From: an uncultured Clostridia bacterium
Lineage (GTDB): Bacteria; Bacillota; Clostridia; Christensenellales; CAG-138
Length of the DNA: 6,330 nucleotides
NCBI GenBank assembly: GCA_937913075.1
Contig: CALEPU010000156.1
Location: 1-6,330 of the forward strand
Direction: 5' to 3'
Under the pieces are notes generated by a model, which ran no database searches, had not been told where the DNA came from, and saw nothing but the letters and a program-made list of their open reading frames with translations. The position numbers and the translations under genes are program-made. Positions 1-6,256 of the stretch are shown here, piece after piece. Every line of letters begins with the position of its first letter. The stretch's first letter is position 1.

Positions 1-25
1 GTTCAGACGTGTGCTCTTCCGATCT
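1..25. other. Illumina TruSeq adapter remnant (artefact)
   Basis: The first 25 bases run from GTTCAGACGTG to CTCTTCCGATCT and match, from memory, the 3' part of the TruSeq Read 2 adapter. The match stops exactly at the adapter's terminal GATCT, after which AT-rich genomic-looking sequence begins. Translating across it gives the peptide MCSSDL on the plus strand and a C-terminal IGRAHV on the minus strand, both familiar signatures of adapter-contaminated contig ends. It should be trimmed and not annotated as biology. Confidence 0.97.
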
Positions 26-26
26 C

Positions 27-50
27 TGTTTTAATTTGTGTTTTAATTTG
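27..50. repeat. 12-bp perfect tandem direct repeat
   Basis: TGTTTTAATTTG occurs at 27-38 and again, immediately adjacent and identical, at 39-50. It lies just upstream of the TATAAT box of the protease gene and two bases after the adapter junction. It may be a real promoter-upstream repeat, or an assembly or library artefact at a poorly supported contig end. Confidence 0.8.
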
Positions 51-61
51 TTCAGTATAAT
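31..61 (+). promoter_or_regulatory. Possible sigma-A promoter of the protease gene
   Basis: A perfect -10 hexamer TATAAT lies at 56-61, about 75 bases before the chosen start codon, in the only AT-rich stretch upstream of the gene. The -35 is poor: the closest candidates lie in the TTAATT/AATTTG sequence around 31-38, with non-ideal sequence or spacing. Transcription would start near 67-69 and give a leader of roughly 68 bases. The region directly abuts the adapter, so further upstream elements are missing. Confidence 0.45.
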
Positions 62-117
62 ATGGACATCTGCGGACAAACATGATAAGATATTCCGTAG
101 AATACCGCTTTTTGCGG

Positions 118-125
118 AAGGAGGT
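118..125 (+). promoter_or_regulatory. Shine-Dalgarno that fixes the protease start
   Basis: AAGGAGGT is a near-perfect anti-16S match, 10 bases before the ATG at 136. It decides the start in favour of 136 over the upstream in-frame ATG at 82, which has no comparable site and would put 18 charged or aromatic residues in front of a classical signal peptide. A small hairpin, CCGC-TTTTT-GCGG (105-117), ends directly against this site. Confidence 0.88.
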
Positions 126-135
126 AATCTCTTTA

Positions 136-3100
136 ATGAAAAAGTTGATCTGTATACTTCTCGTATTGCTGATGACGGCGGCGATCCTGCCGCAGGGGGC
201 GGCGGCAGCACCCAAGGAGGGTGAAACGCCCGTCAACCCCGATGCTGTACGGGTTACGGAGGAGAAGGAAGAAATCGACGGGTCACAGCTCGTCACCTTC
301 ATGGTAAAGCTTGCGGATTCGCCCGTTGCGGCTTCCGTCAAGGACGTTAACTCACAAAGGGCCAACGATCTTGCCTCGGTGCTCAAAATAAAGCAGAGCA
401 AGGTGCGCTCCGCGATAGAGCGCGCATTTCCCGCCGGAGTCGAGTGCAACGTCAAGTTCACCTATAACCTGCTTTTCAACGGCTTTGCTATTGAAGCTCC
501 CTATTATATGAGGGAGAGCATCGCCGCAGTGGAGGGCGTTGAAAAGGTCTTCATAGCGGCGCGTTATTCGCTGCCCGAGGCAGACGAAGCCGAGGATACG
601 CGGCTTTCCACCTCGGTAGGTCTTATCAATGCCGACGACGCTTGGGCGGCGGGCTATACCGGCGCGGGCTCCGTGATCGCAATACTCGATACCGGCTGCG
701 TAGTGGCGCATAACGCGTTCAGCACCATGCCCGCGACCCAGACGATGACAACGAGCAAGCTCAGTACGGTGCTCGGCAGCAATAACCTTCAGGCAGAGCA
801 AAAGTACAACGGCACTCTTACCGCAAGCACATTGTATTACAGCGGAAAAATACCTTTCCGCTTCAACTACGACAACGGCACTACCAACGTTGCTCATTCC
901 TATGCGGGCAGCGACCACGGCAGCCACGTTTCGGGCATAGTCGCGGGCAATTACTCCGGCAGCAGCTATACCGGCGTTGCGAAGGATGCGCAGCTCGTTA
1001 TTATGGAGGTATTCAACCAGAGCACCGGCGCCGAGTGGGACGTGCTGCTTGCCGCCATGGAGGACTGTGCATATCTTGAGGTAGACGCGCTTAATATGAG
1101 CCTCGGCTCCGACTGCGGCTTTACCACCGACGGCGATGAGGTCGAGTACGTATACAACCTGCTCAGTCAGCACGGCGTAAACGTAGCCGTCGCCTCCGGA
1201 AACAGCGGCTCCACGAGCTGCCAGTATTACGGCTCGAGCTACTCATATTCGCTTGCGATGAATCCCGACAACGGTCTCGCCTCCACTCCCGGCACGTACA
1301 ACGGCTCGCTTTGCGTTGCCGCCTCCACCAAGTCCTCCTCCGCTGCTCTTTGCAGCTTTTCGAGCTGGGGCAGCACCGCCGACCTTAAAATAAAGCCCGA
1401 GATAACTGCCCCGGGCGACAGCATATATGCGCCCGTGGATTCCTCCACCTCCGGCGCCACAACGAGCTACGGCTCCAAATCGGGCACCTCCATGGCGACG
1501 CCCCATATAGCGGGCGCCATGGGAATAGTCGCTCAGTACGTAAAGCAGACTTGGCCGAGCCTCTCCCTTGAAGAGCAGGCGAAGATGGTTGACCGCCTGC
1601 TGATGTGTACCGCAACGCCGATGATGTATTCCACGGGTCTGCCCTATTCGCCGCGCGCGCAGGGCGCGGGGCTTGTGGACGTATATAAGGCGGTTACTAC
1701 GCAGGCCTACATTACGGTCGACGGCTGTGACAGGCCCAAGCTCGAAATAGGCGACGACAAGGATAAGACCGGCGTTTTCACCATGAGCTTCAATATAGTG
1801 AATTTCGGCTCGACGGCGCTCACCTATTCGGTAACGCCCTACGTCGAGAGCGAGAACGCCGCATCGACCACGCTCAACGGCAGCTCCGTTTACAGGATGA
1901 GCTGCACGCCTATGAACATAAAGTCAAACTGCTCCATCGCCTGCGTCAGCTCGGTAACGGTGCCCGCCAACAGCACCAAAACGGTGACCGTGACCATAAC
2001 GCTCAACGATACCGTTAAAAACACGCTTAACACCTATTATCCCCACGGCGCTTATGTCGAGGGGCATATAGTGCTCGGCGGCACGACCAACCTAACCGTG
2101 CCCTTCCTCGGCTTCTTCGGCAACTGGAACGAGGCTTCGGTATTCGACCGTTATACCTATATCGACCAGATAAAGGGCGTAAACAATTACAATTACATGT
2201 CCAAGCAGATAATCGTCGGCGCCAAAAAGAGCAGCTCCACTACGATGCTCTTCGGTGCAAATCCCTATATCACCACCGGCGATTGGCTTGCAGACAGAGC
2301 CACCCTTTCGCCCAACGGCGACGGCTATTATGATAAGATAGACAATGTAGTGCTTGCTCTTATCAGGAACGCCGCCAACTGCGGCATAAAGATCTATAAC
2401 GAGGACGATCCCGACGTTGTCTATTACGACGAGGACGTTGCCCATATGCCCAAGACATGGGGCTATTCCTCGGCCGCCTATGGCGACAGCTACTATTACT
2501 ATGCCACTCAGTGGATGGATTTCACAAGCTGGGCGCCCGACGGGCTTGCCGAGGGCACGCACGTCGTATTCAAGATGTACGCTTACCTCGACAATCCCGA
2601 TTTCACGCCGGAGCAGAATGAGTGCTGTGAGATAGTGCTCCCCATGACGGTCGACGTTACGGCTCCGCTGGTAACGTATTGGAGCCTGCAAAACGGCACT
2701 CTTAACGTGCGCGTATATGACGAGCATTACGCCGCTTGGATAGGCGTTTATTCCGACGCAGCCTGTACCAACAAGATAGCCGAGGCCGCGATAACCGAGA
2801 CGCAGCGCGGCGCTTATACCGATCTTGCGCTTGCCGTTGGCAATTACGGCACTGTGTACGTAAAGGTCGGAGATTACGGCTATAATACCTCCGCCGTGTA
2901 TACCCTGACCGGCGAGGGCGGCTCTTTGGAGCCTGCCGAGCTCACCGGCATAAGCGTCTCCCCCGGGACGACCGATATGCTTATAGGCCAGTCTGCCGCG
3001 CTCGCGCTTAACCGCGAGCCTGCCGAGGAGGTAAGCTTCACCGTTGAATGGTCAAGCTCCAACGAGGCGGTCGCAACGGTCACCGGCGGCAAATCCGGCG

Positions 3101-4338
3101 CAACGGTAACGGCCCATGCCAAGGGCAGCGCCGTTATAACCGCCGTCGCCACCGATAACGAGACCGGCGCGGTCTGCACGGACTCGGCCGTGGTCTGCGT
3201 TAAAAACGGCTATACCTATGATTACTTTGAGCCCACGGCCGACGTTGTCACCGGCGAGGAGTATCTCATAGGCTTCAAGAGCGGCAATGACGTTTATCTG
3301 CTGATGAACTACAACCCCGATCCGATTTCGAGCAATAACTACTATTACAGCTACAACAGCAACTACTACGGCTACGGTATAAAGGCCGTTACGGACGCCG
3401 AGGGCAACGTAACGGGTCTTGATAACTCGACCTATTCCTCTGCGCAGCTAATAAATGCCGAGTGGTATTTCGAGGTTAACGGCAGCTATTACATGATACA
3501 GTCCGCTTATCAGAGCGACTATTACCTCAGGGTGTATTCAGGCTCTAACTATTCGGATCTTTATGCCGGAGCAGGCACGAGCTATGCTACCAACTGGCAG
3601 TGGAATGCGGGAACGTCCCGACTGAGCTACTACGTCAGCAGCAGTCTCACCAAGTACGTGTCCTTTGAGCCCACGGTAGGCAACTATACCGGCTTCTTCC
3701 ATGCGCCCACGACAGCCTCATCGGTACAGCTCTATAAGCATACTCAGGGTACCGTGATAGTTGAAGACAGCTATACCGTCACCTTCCTTGATTGGGACGG
3801 CACCGTGCTTTCCGTGCAGGAGGTCGATTACGGCGCAGCGGCTCAGGCTCCCGCCGACCCCGTAAGGGAGGGCTACTCCTTCACGGGCTGGGACGTCGAT
3901 TTCAGCAGCGTAACCTCCGACCTGACCGTTACCGCGCAGTACAGCATCAAGAGCTATCGCCTCGTGATCTATTATCGCTTTGCCGACGGAACCACCGCTG
4001 CCACCACCTTTACCCGCACCTATAACTACGGCGCGGAGTACTTTGTGGAAAGCCCCGCGGTCGAAGGCTACGTGCCCGATATCCCCGTCGTCGAGGGCAT
4101 AATGGGCGCCGCGCCGGTAATAATCACCGTAACCTATACGAGCGAGCTCACAGGGCTTATAGGCGACGTCAACTGTGACGGCACAGTCAACTTCGCGGAC
4201 GTTACCTTCCTCTATATGTTCCTCATAGGCAGCGACGAGCTTACCGCTCAGGGGCTTTTAAACGCCGACGTTACACAGGACGGCAGCCTTGATTTCAGCG
4301 ATATAACAGTGCTTTACAGTATGCTGATATACGCTTGA
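136..4338 (+). CDS. Secreted multidomain subtilisin-like serine protease with C-terminal dockerin
   Basis: This is a 1400-residue secreted S8-family endopeptidase, predicted to cleave proteins outside the cell. Residues 1-25 form a Sec signal peptide (MKK, hydrophobic core, Ala-rich AxA cleavage site); no lipobox Cys is suitably placed. An inhibitor-I9-like propeptide covers about 52-144. The catalytic domain has Asp185 (ILDTG), His261 (DHGSHVSG), oxyanion Asn356 (ASGNSG) and Ser452 (GTSMATPH), so it should be active. The long Asp-His insertion and the following Fn3-like region (about 540-670) resemble C5a-peptidase/lactocepin-like proteases, but only 96 residues separate Asn356 and Ser452, too few for a PA domain insert. 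A beta-rich segment with SPNGDG follows (about 725-730), then a Big_2-type Ig domain (936-1020), an unrecognised Tyr/Asn/Ser-rich module (1024-1206), a Flg_new/InlB-type repeat (1212-1270), a MucBP-like repeat (1272-1334) and a type I dockerin with two calcium loops (Asp1344-Asp1355, Asp1378-Asp1389). No LPXTG or membrane anchor is seen; the dockerin probably provides attachment. Family call is firm; the substrate is unknown. Confidence 0.95.
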   Translation: MKKLICILLVLLMTAAILPQGAAAAPKEGETPVNPDAVRVTEEKEEIDGSQLVTFMVKLADSPVAASVKDVNSQRANDLASVLKIKQSKVRSAIERAFPAGVECNVKFTYNLLFNGFAIEAPYYMRESIAAVEGVEKVFIAARYSLPEADEAEDTRLSTSVGLINADDAWAAGYTGAGSVIAILDTGCVVAHNAFSTMPATQTMTTSKLSTVLGSNNLQAEQKYNGTLTASTLYYSGKIPFRFNYDNGTTNVAHSYAGSDHGSHVSGIVAGNYSGSSYTGVAKDAQLVIMEVFNQSTGAEWDVLLAAMEDCAYLEVDALNMSLGSDCGFTTDGDEVEYVYNLLSQHGVNVAVASGNSGSTSCQYYGSSYSYSLAMNPDNGLASTPGTYNGSLCVAASTKSSSAALCSFSSWGSTADLKIKPEITAPGDSIYAPVDSSTSGATTSYGSKSGTSMATPHIAGAMGIVAQYVKQTWPSLSLEEQAKMVDRLLMCTATPMMYSTGLPYSPRAQGAGLVDVYKAVTTQAYITVDGCDRPKLEIGDDKDKTGVFTMSFNIVNFGSTALTYSVTPYVESENAASTTLNGSSVYRMSCTPMNIKSNCSIACVSSVTVPANSTKTVTVTITLNDTVKNTLNTYYPHGAYVEGHIVLGGTTNLTVPFLGFFGNWNEASVFDRYTYIDQIKGVNNYNYMSKQIIVGAKKSSSTTMLFGANPYITTGDWLADRATLSPNGDGYYDKIDNVVLALIRNAANCGIKIYNEDDPDVVYYDEDVAHMPKTWGYSSAAYGDSYYYYATQWMDFTSWAPDGLAEGTHVVFKMYAYLDNPDFTPEQNECCEIVLPMTVDVTAPLVTYWSLQNGTLNVRVYDEHYAAWIGVYSDAACTNKIAEAAITETQRGAYTDLALAVGNYGTVYVKVGDYGYNTSAVYTLTGEGGSLEPAELTGISVSPGTTDMLIGQSAALALNREPAEEVSFTVEWSSSNEAVATVTGGKSGATVTAHAKGSAVITAVATDNETGAVCTDSAVVCVKNGYTYDYFEPTADVVTGEEYLIGFKSGNDVYLLMNYNPDPISSNNYYYSYNSNYYGYGIKAVTDAEGNVTGLDNSTYSSAQLINAEWYFEVNGSYYMIQSAYQSDYYLRVYSGSNYSDLYAGAGTSYATNWQWNAGTSRLSYYVSSSLTKYVSFEPTVGNYTGFFHAPTTASSVQLYKHTQGTVIVEDSYTVTFLDWDGTVLSVQEVDYGAAAQAPADPVREGYSFTGWDVDFSSVTSDLTVTAQYSIKSYRLVIYYRFADGTTAATTFTRTYNYGAEYFVESPAVEGYVPDIPVVEGIMGAAPVIITVTYTSELTGLIGDVNCDGTVNFADVTFLYMFLIGSDELTAQGLLNADVTQDGSLDFSDITVLYSMLIYA

Positions 4339-4355
4339 TAAATAATTGAAGCGAC

Positions 4356-4382
4356 GCGGTCGGGGCAAACAGCTCCGACCGC
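4356..4382 (+). terminator. Terminator-like GC-rich hairpin with weak T tract
   Basis: An 11-bp stem pairs GCGGTCGGGGC (4356-4366) with GCTCCGACCGC (4372-4382), with one G-T pair and the loop AAACA. It lies 17 bases after the protease stop codon. The stem is terminator-grade, but what follows is CGCATTTG with only three Ts, so Rho-independent termination may be inefficient and transcription could read into the macrodomain gene. Alternatively it is a structured leader of that gene, because its ribosome binding site starts 7 bases after the stem. Confidence 0.6.
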
Positions 4383-4389
4383 CGCATTT

Positions 4390-4393
4390 GGAG
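4390..4393 (+). promoter_or_regulatory. Shine-Dalgarno that favours ATG 4402
   Basis: GGAG lies 8 bases before ATG 4402. An in-frame GTG at 4393 would add three residues, but it overlaps this GGAG and has no other site upstream apart from the hairpin stem. The ATG is therefore the preferred start. Confidence 0.7.
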
Positions 4394-4401
4394 TGCGTTA
4401 T

Positions 4402-5178
4402 ATGGAGCAGTACGAAAGAAGGCTTTATCTTATAAATACGCTGCTGGCTGAACGCGGCAGGAGCATGCCCGTGCCGCGGGACGAGGCGGAGCAAAAGCGG
4501 CTTCTGCGCGCGCTGATGAATATTCGTATGCCGGCGCCGCTTTCGGAGGAGTACCTTAATATCGAAGGCGAGTATCTTAAAGAGGAAGCCAAAGCAAAGG
4601 GCATAGCAGCCCTTTCCGAACTTGCCCCCTGCGGAGACGGGCTGTACCTCCGGCAGGGCGATATAACGAGGCTCGCCTGCGACGCGATAGTCAACGCCGC
4701 AAACTCGGGCATGACGGGCTGTTATCAGCCGCTCCACAACTGCATCGACAACTGCATACACTCGGCTGCGGGGCTCGGTCTGCGCAATTACTGCGCCGAG
4801 CTTATGCGGCGGCAGGGATATCCCGAGCCCACGGGGGAGGCTAAGCTGACCCCCGCATTCAATTTGCCGTGCAAATTCGTCATTCACACCGTCGGCCCCA
4901 TAGTCGAAGGACGGCTTACGGAGCTTCACGTCAGGCAGCTCGCCTCTTGCTATAAAAGCTGCCTGTGGACAGCAAACGAAAACGGCTTGGAGAGCATAGC
5001 GTTCTGCTGCATATCGACGGGCGTTTTCGGCTTTCCGCAGAGGGAGGCGGCGCGCATCGCCGTCAGCACTGTTGCGGACTATAAAGCGCAGACCGGCAGC
5101 AGGATAAAGGTGATATTCAACGTCTTCAAGGACGAGGATCTTATGCTTTACAGAGAGCTTTTGAGCGAAGGAGAGTAA
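4402..5178 (+). CDS. Zinc-type macrodomain ADP-ribosyl hydrolase
   Basis: The 258-residue protein has a helical N-terminal region of about 75 residues followed by a macrodomain (about 80-255), close to the usual length of SirTM-linked macrodomains. Visible motifs are GDIT (86-89), the ADP-ribose-binding NAAN (98-101), a Cys107-x4-His112-x-Cys114 cluster within GCYQPLHNCIDN, the conserved IHTVGP strand, and the phosphate-loop-like STGVFGFP. The Cys/His cluster is typical of zinc-containing macrodomains, which cytosolically remove mono-ADP-ribose installed by their sirtuin partner. That reaction is family knowledge; the activity of this protein is inferred. Its stop codon lies two bases before the next ATG, so it is almost certainly co-translated with the sirtuin. 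No convincing promoter is visible in the 63 bases upstream, so it may depend on read-through from the protease gene or on a promoter inside that gene's 3' end. Confidence 0.92.
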   Translation: MEQYERRLYLINTLLAERGRSMPVPRDEAEQKRLLRALMNIRMPAPLSEEYLNIEGEYLKEEAKAKGIAALSELAPCGDGLYLRQGDITRLACDAIVNAANSGMTGCYQPLHNCIDNCIHSAAGLGLRNYCAELMRRQGYPEPTGEAKLTPAFNLPCKFVIHTVGPIVEGRLTELHVRQLASCYKSCLWTANENGLESIAFCCISTGVFGFPQREAARIAVSTVADYKAQTGSRIKVIFNVFKDEDLMLYRELLSEGE

Positions 5179-5180
5179 AT

Positions 5181-6170
5181 ATGAGCGGAAAAGACGACTA
5201 TTCCGAGCTTGCCTACGGATATTCGGAAAGCATACGGCGCGGGCTGTCGGCTGCGCGCGCCTTCATATCGAGCGTATCCAAGGGCGCTGGCACGAGAGAG
5301 CAGCGGATAGAGAGGCTGAAATACGAGCTTTTAAATGCCGAAGCGGTGCTTATCGGCGCCGGCGCGGGGCTTTCCGCTTCGGCGGGATTCACCTACTCGG
5401 GCGAGCGCTTCAACAGGTATTTTTTCGATTTCATACAAAAATTCGGCATAACCGATATGTATTCGGGCGGGTTCTATCCCTTTCCCGACGCGGGCACGCG
5501 ATGGGCATGGTGGGCGAGGCACATTTATTTCAACCGCTATATAAAGTCGCCTAAGCCCGTTTACGAGGAGCTTGGGAAGCTCGTCGAGGGACGCGATTAT
5601 TTCGTGGTGACGACCAACGTCGATCACAGGTTCCAAGCGTCAGGCTTCGATAAGGCGCGCCTTTTCTATACGCAGGGCGATTACGGGCTGTTCCAAAGCT
5701 TCGACGCGGACGGCGCAACTTACGACAACGAGGCATGGGTCATGCGCGCTATGGAGGCGATGGGCTTCGTGCGCGGCTCTAACGGAGAGTTTGAAGTCCC
5801 CGAGGATAAAAATTTAAGCCTCCGCCTGCCCGATGAGCTCATCCCCCTATGTCCTGACGGCAAGCGTGCGGCGCTCAATTTAAGGTCGGACGATACCTTC
5901 GTTGAGGACGAGGGCTGGCGGCTCGCTTCCGCAAGGTACGCAAAATTCATCGATGAGCACAAACGCGCTCACGTGCTGTACCTTGAGCTCGGCGTCGGCT
6001 CCAACACGCCGGTCATTATCAAGTTCCCGTTCTGGGATATGACCGCGTCAAACCCTCGGGGCGTCTACGCCTGCATAAACTACGGCGAGGCCTTCTGCCC
6101 CAAGCAGATAGAAAACCGCTCTATATGCCTCGATGCGGATATAGGCACGGCGCTTTCCCTGTTGAAATGA
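5181..6170 (+). CDS. Class M sirtuin (SirTM), putative protein ADP-ribosyltransferase
   Basis: This 329-residue Sir2-fold protein carries the NAD-binding GAGAGLSASAGF (59-70), TTNVDHRF (144-151), TQGDYGLFQ (164-172), the C-terminal-half signature FVEDEGW (240-246) and the NAD-site ELGVGSNTP (269-277). Canonical deacetylating sirtuins have a catalytic His before the Gly of the HG motif; here it is Gln165, the hallmark of SirTM proteins, which transfer ADP-ribose to protein and do not deacylate. Asn146 and Gln165 are 19 residues apart, as recalled for the key Asn118/Gln137 pair of the Streptococcus pyogenes enzyme. By that alignment the N-terminus is about 28 residues longer here. The usual zinc-ribbon cysteines are nearly absent: only Cys224 remains in LCPDGK, where relatives tend to have CPxCG. 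The start is supported by AAGGAG (5168-5173) with 7-base spacing, and the gene follows the macrodomain gene by two bases. The target protein is not in the window. Confidence 0.92.
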   Translation: MSGKDDYSELAYGYSESIRRGLSAARAFISSVSKGAGTREQRIERLKYELLNAEAVLIGAGAGLSASAGFTYSGERFNRYFFDFIQKFGITDMYSGGFYPFPDAGTRWAWWARHIYFNRYIKSPKPVYEELGKLVEGRDYFVVTTNVDHRFQASGFDKARLFYTQGDYGLFQSFDADGATYDNEAWVMRAMEAMGFVRGSNGEFEVPEDKNLSLRLPDELIPLCPDGKRAALNLRSDDTFVEDEGWRLASARYAKFIDEHKRAHVLYLELGVGSNTPVIIKFPFWDMTASNPRGVYACINYGEAFCPKQIENRSICLDADIGTALSLLK

Positions 6171-6203
6171 GGGAGCTGCGGTGCGTTTACTTAAAGCGTC
6201 TTA

Positions 6204-6224
6204 TTCAAACAATTTGAATTCAAA
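6204..6224. repeat. Inverted TTCAAA/TTTGAA half-sites, possible operator
   Basis: Three abutting copies occur: TTCAAA (6204-6209), a CAA spacer, TTTGAA (6213-6218) and TTCAAA (6219-6224). The last two make a perfect 12-bp palindrome, TTTGAATTCAAA. A fourth copy, TTTGAA, lies at 6267-6272 between the expected transcription start and the ribosome binding site. The cluster sits just upstream of the -35 and could be an operator or activator site. No regulator can be named. Confidence 0.5.
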
Positions 6225-6227
6225 GCA

Positions 6228-6256
6228 TTGTAAACAGCGCAAATATATGGTATAAT
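6228..6256 (+). promoter_or_regulatory. Sigma-A-type promoter of the zinc-ribbon gene
   Basis: A -35-like TTGTAA (6228-6233, four of six consensus bases) is followed by a 17-bp spacer and a perfect TATAAT (6251-6256). The spacer ends in TGG, giving an extended -10 (TGn-TATAAT). Transcription would begin near 6262-6264, about 30 bases before the ATG at 6292, a compact and conventional leader. Confidence 0.85.

Noticed and set aside
82..135. Upstream in-frame ATG giving an 18-residue longer protease
   Set aside because: No ribosome binding site fits it, and it would bury the signal peptide behind charged residues; ATG 136 has AAGGAGGT at good spacing.
160..215. Lipobox for a lipoprotein
   Set aside because: The only Cys in the signal peptide is residue 6, inside the hydrophobic core; the Ala-rich end fits ordinary signal peptidase I cleavage.
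9..224. Plus-strand ORF of 71 codons starting MCSSDL
   Set aside because: Its start lies inside the adapter and most of it overlaps the real protease gene in another frame.
3..461. Minus-strand ORF ending in IGRAHV
   Set aside because: Its C-terminus is translated adapter and the rest is antisense to the protease start.
2092..2727. Minus-strand ORF of 211 codons inside the protease gene
   Set aside because: It is antisense to a continuous, well-explained coding region and has no recognisable motif; long antisense frames are common in GC-rich genes.
3334..3378. Repetitive AAC/TAC/AGC codons as a possible CRISPR-like or microsatellite repeat
   Set aside because: There is no regular unit or spacing; it is codon-level low complexity encoding a Tyr/Asn/Ser-rich loop in frame.
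4335..4350. TTGATA and AT-rich bases after the protease stop as a promoter for the macrodomain gene
   Set aside because: TTGATA resembles a -35, but no -10 lies 16-18 bases downstream; that position is occupied by the GC-rich hairpin.
4258..4929. Minus-strand ORF of 223 codons spanning the protease end and macrodomain start
   Set aside because: It runs through the dockerin, the intergenic hairpin and conserved macrodomain motifs in antisense and shows no family features.
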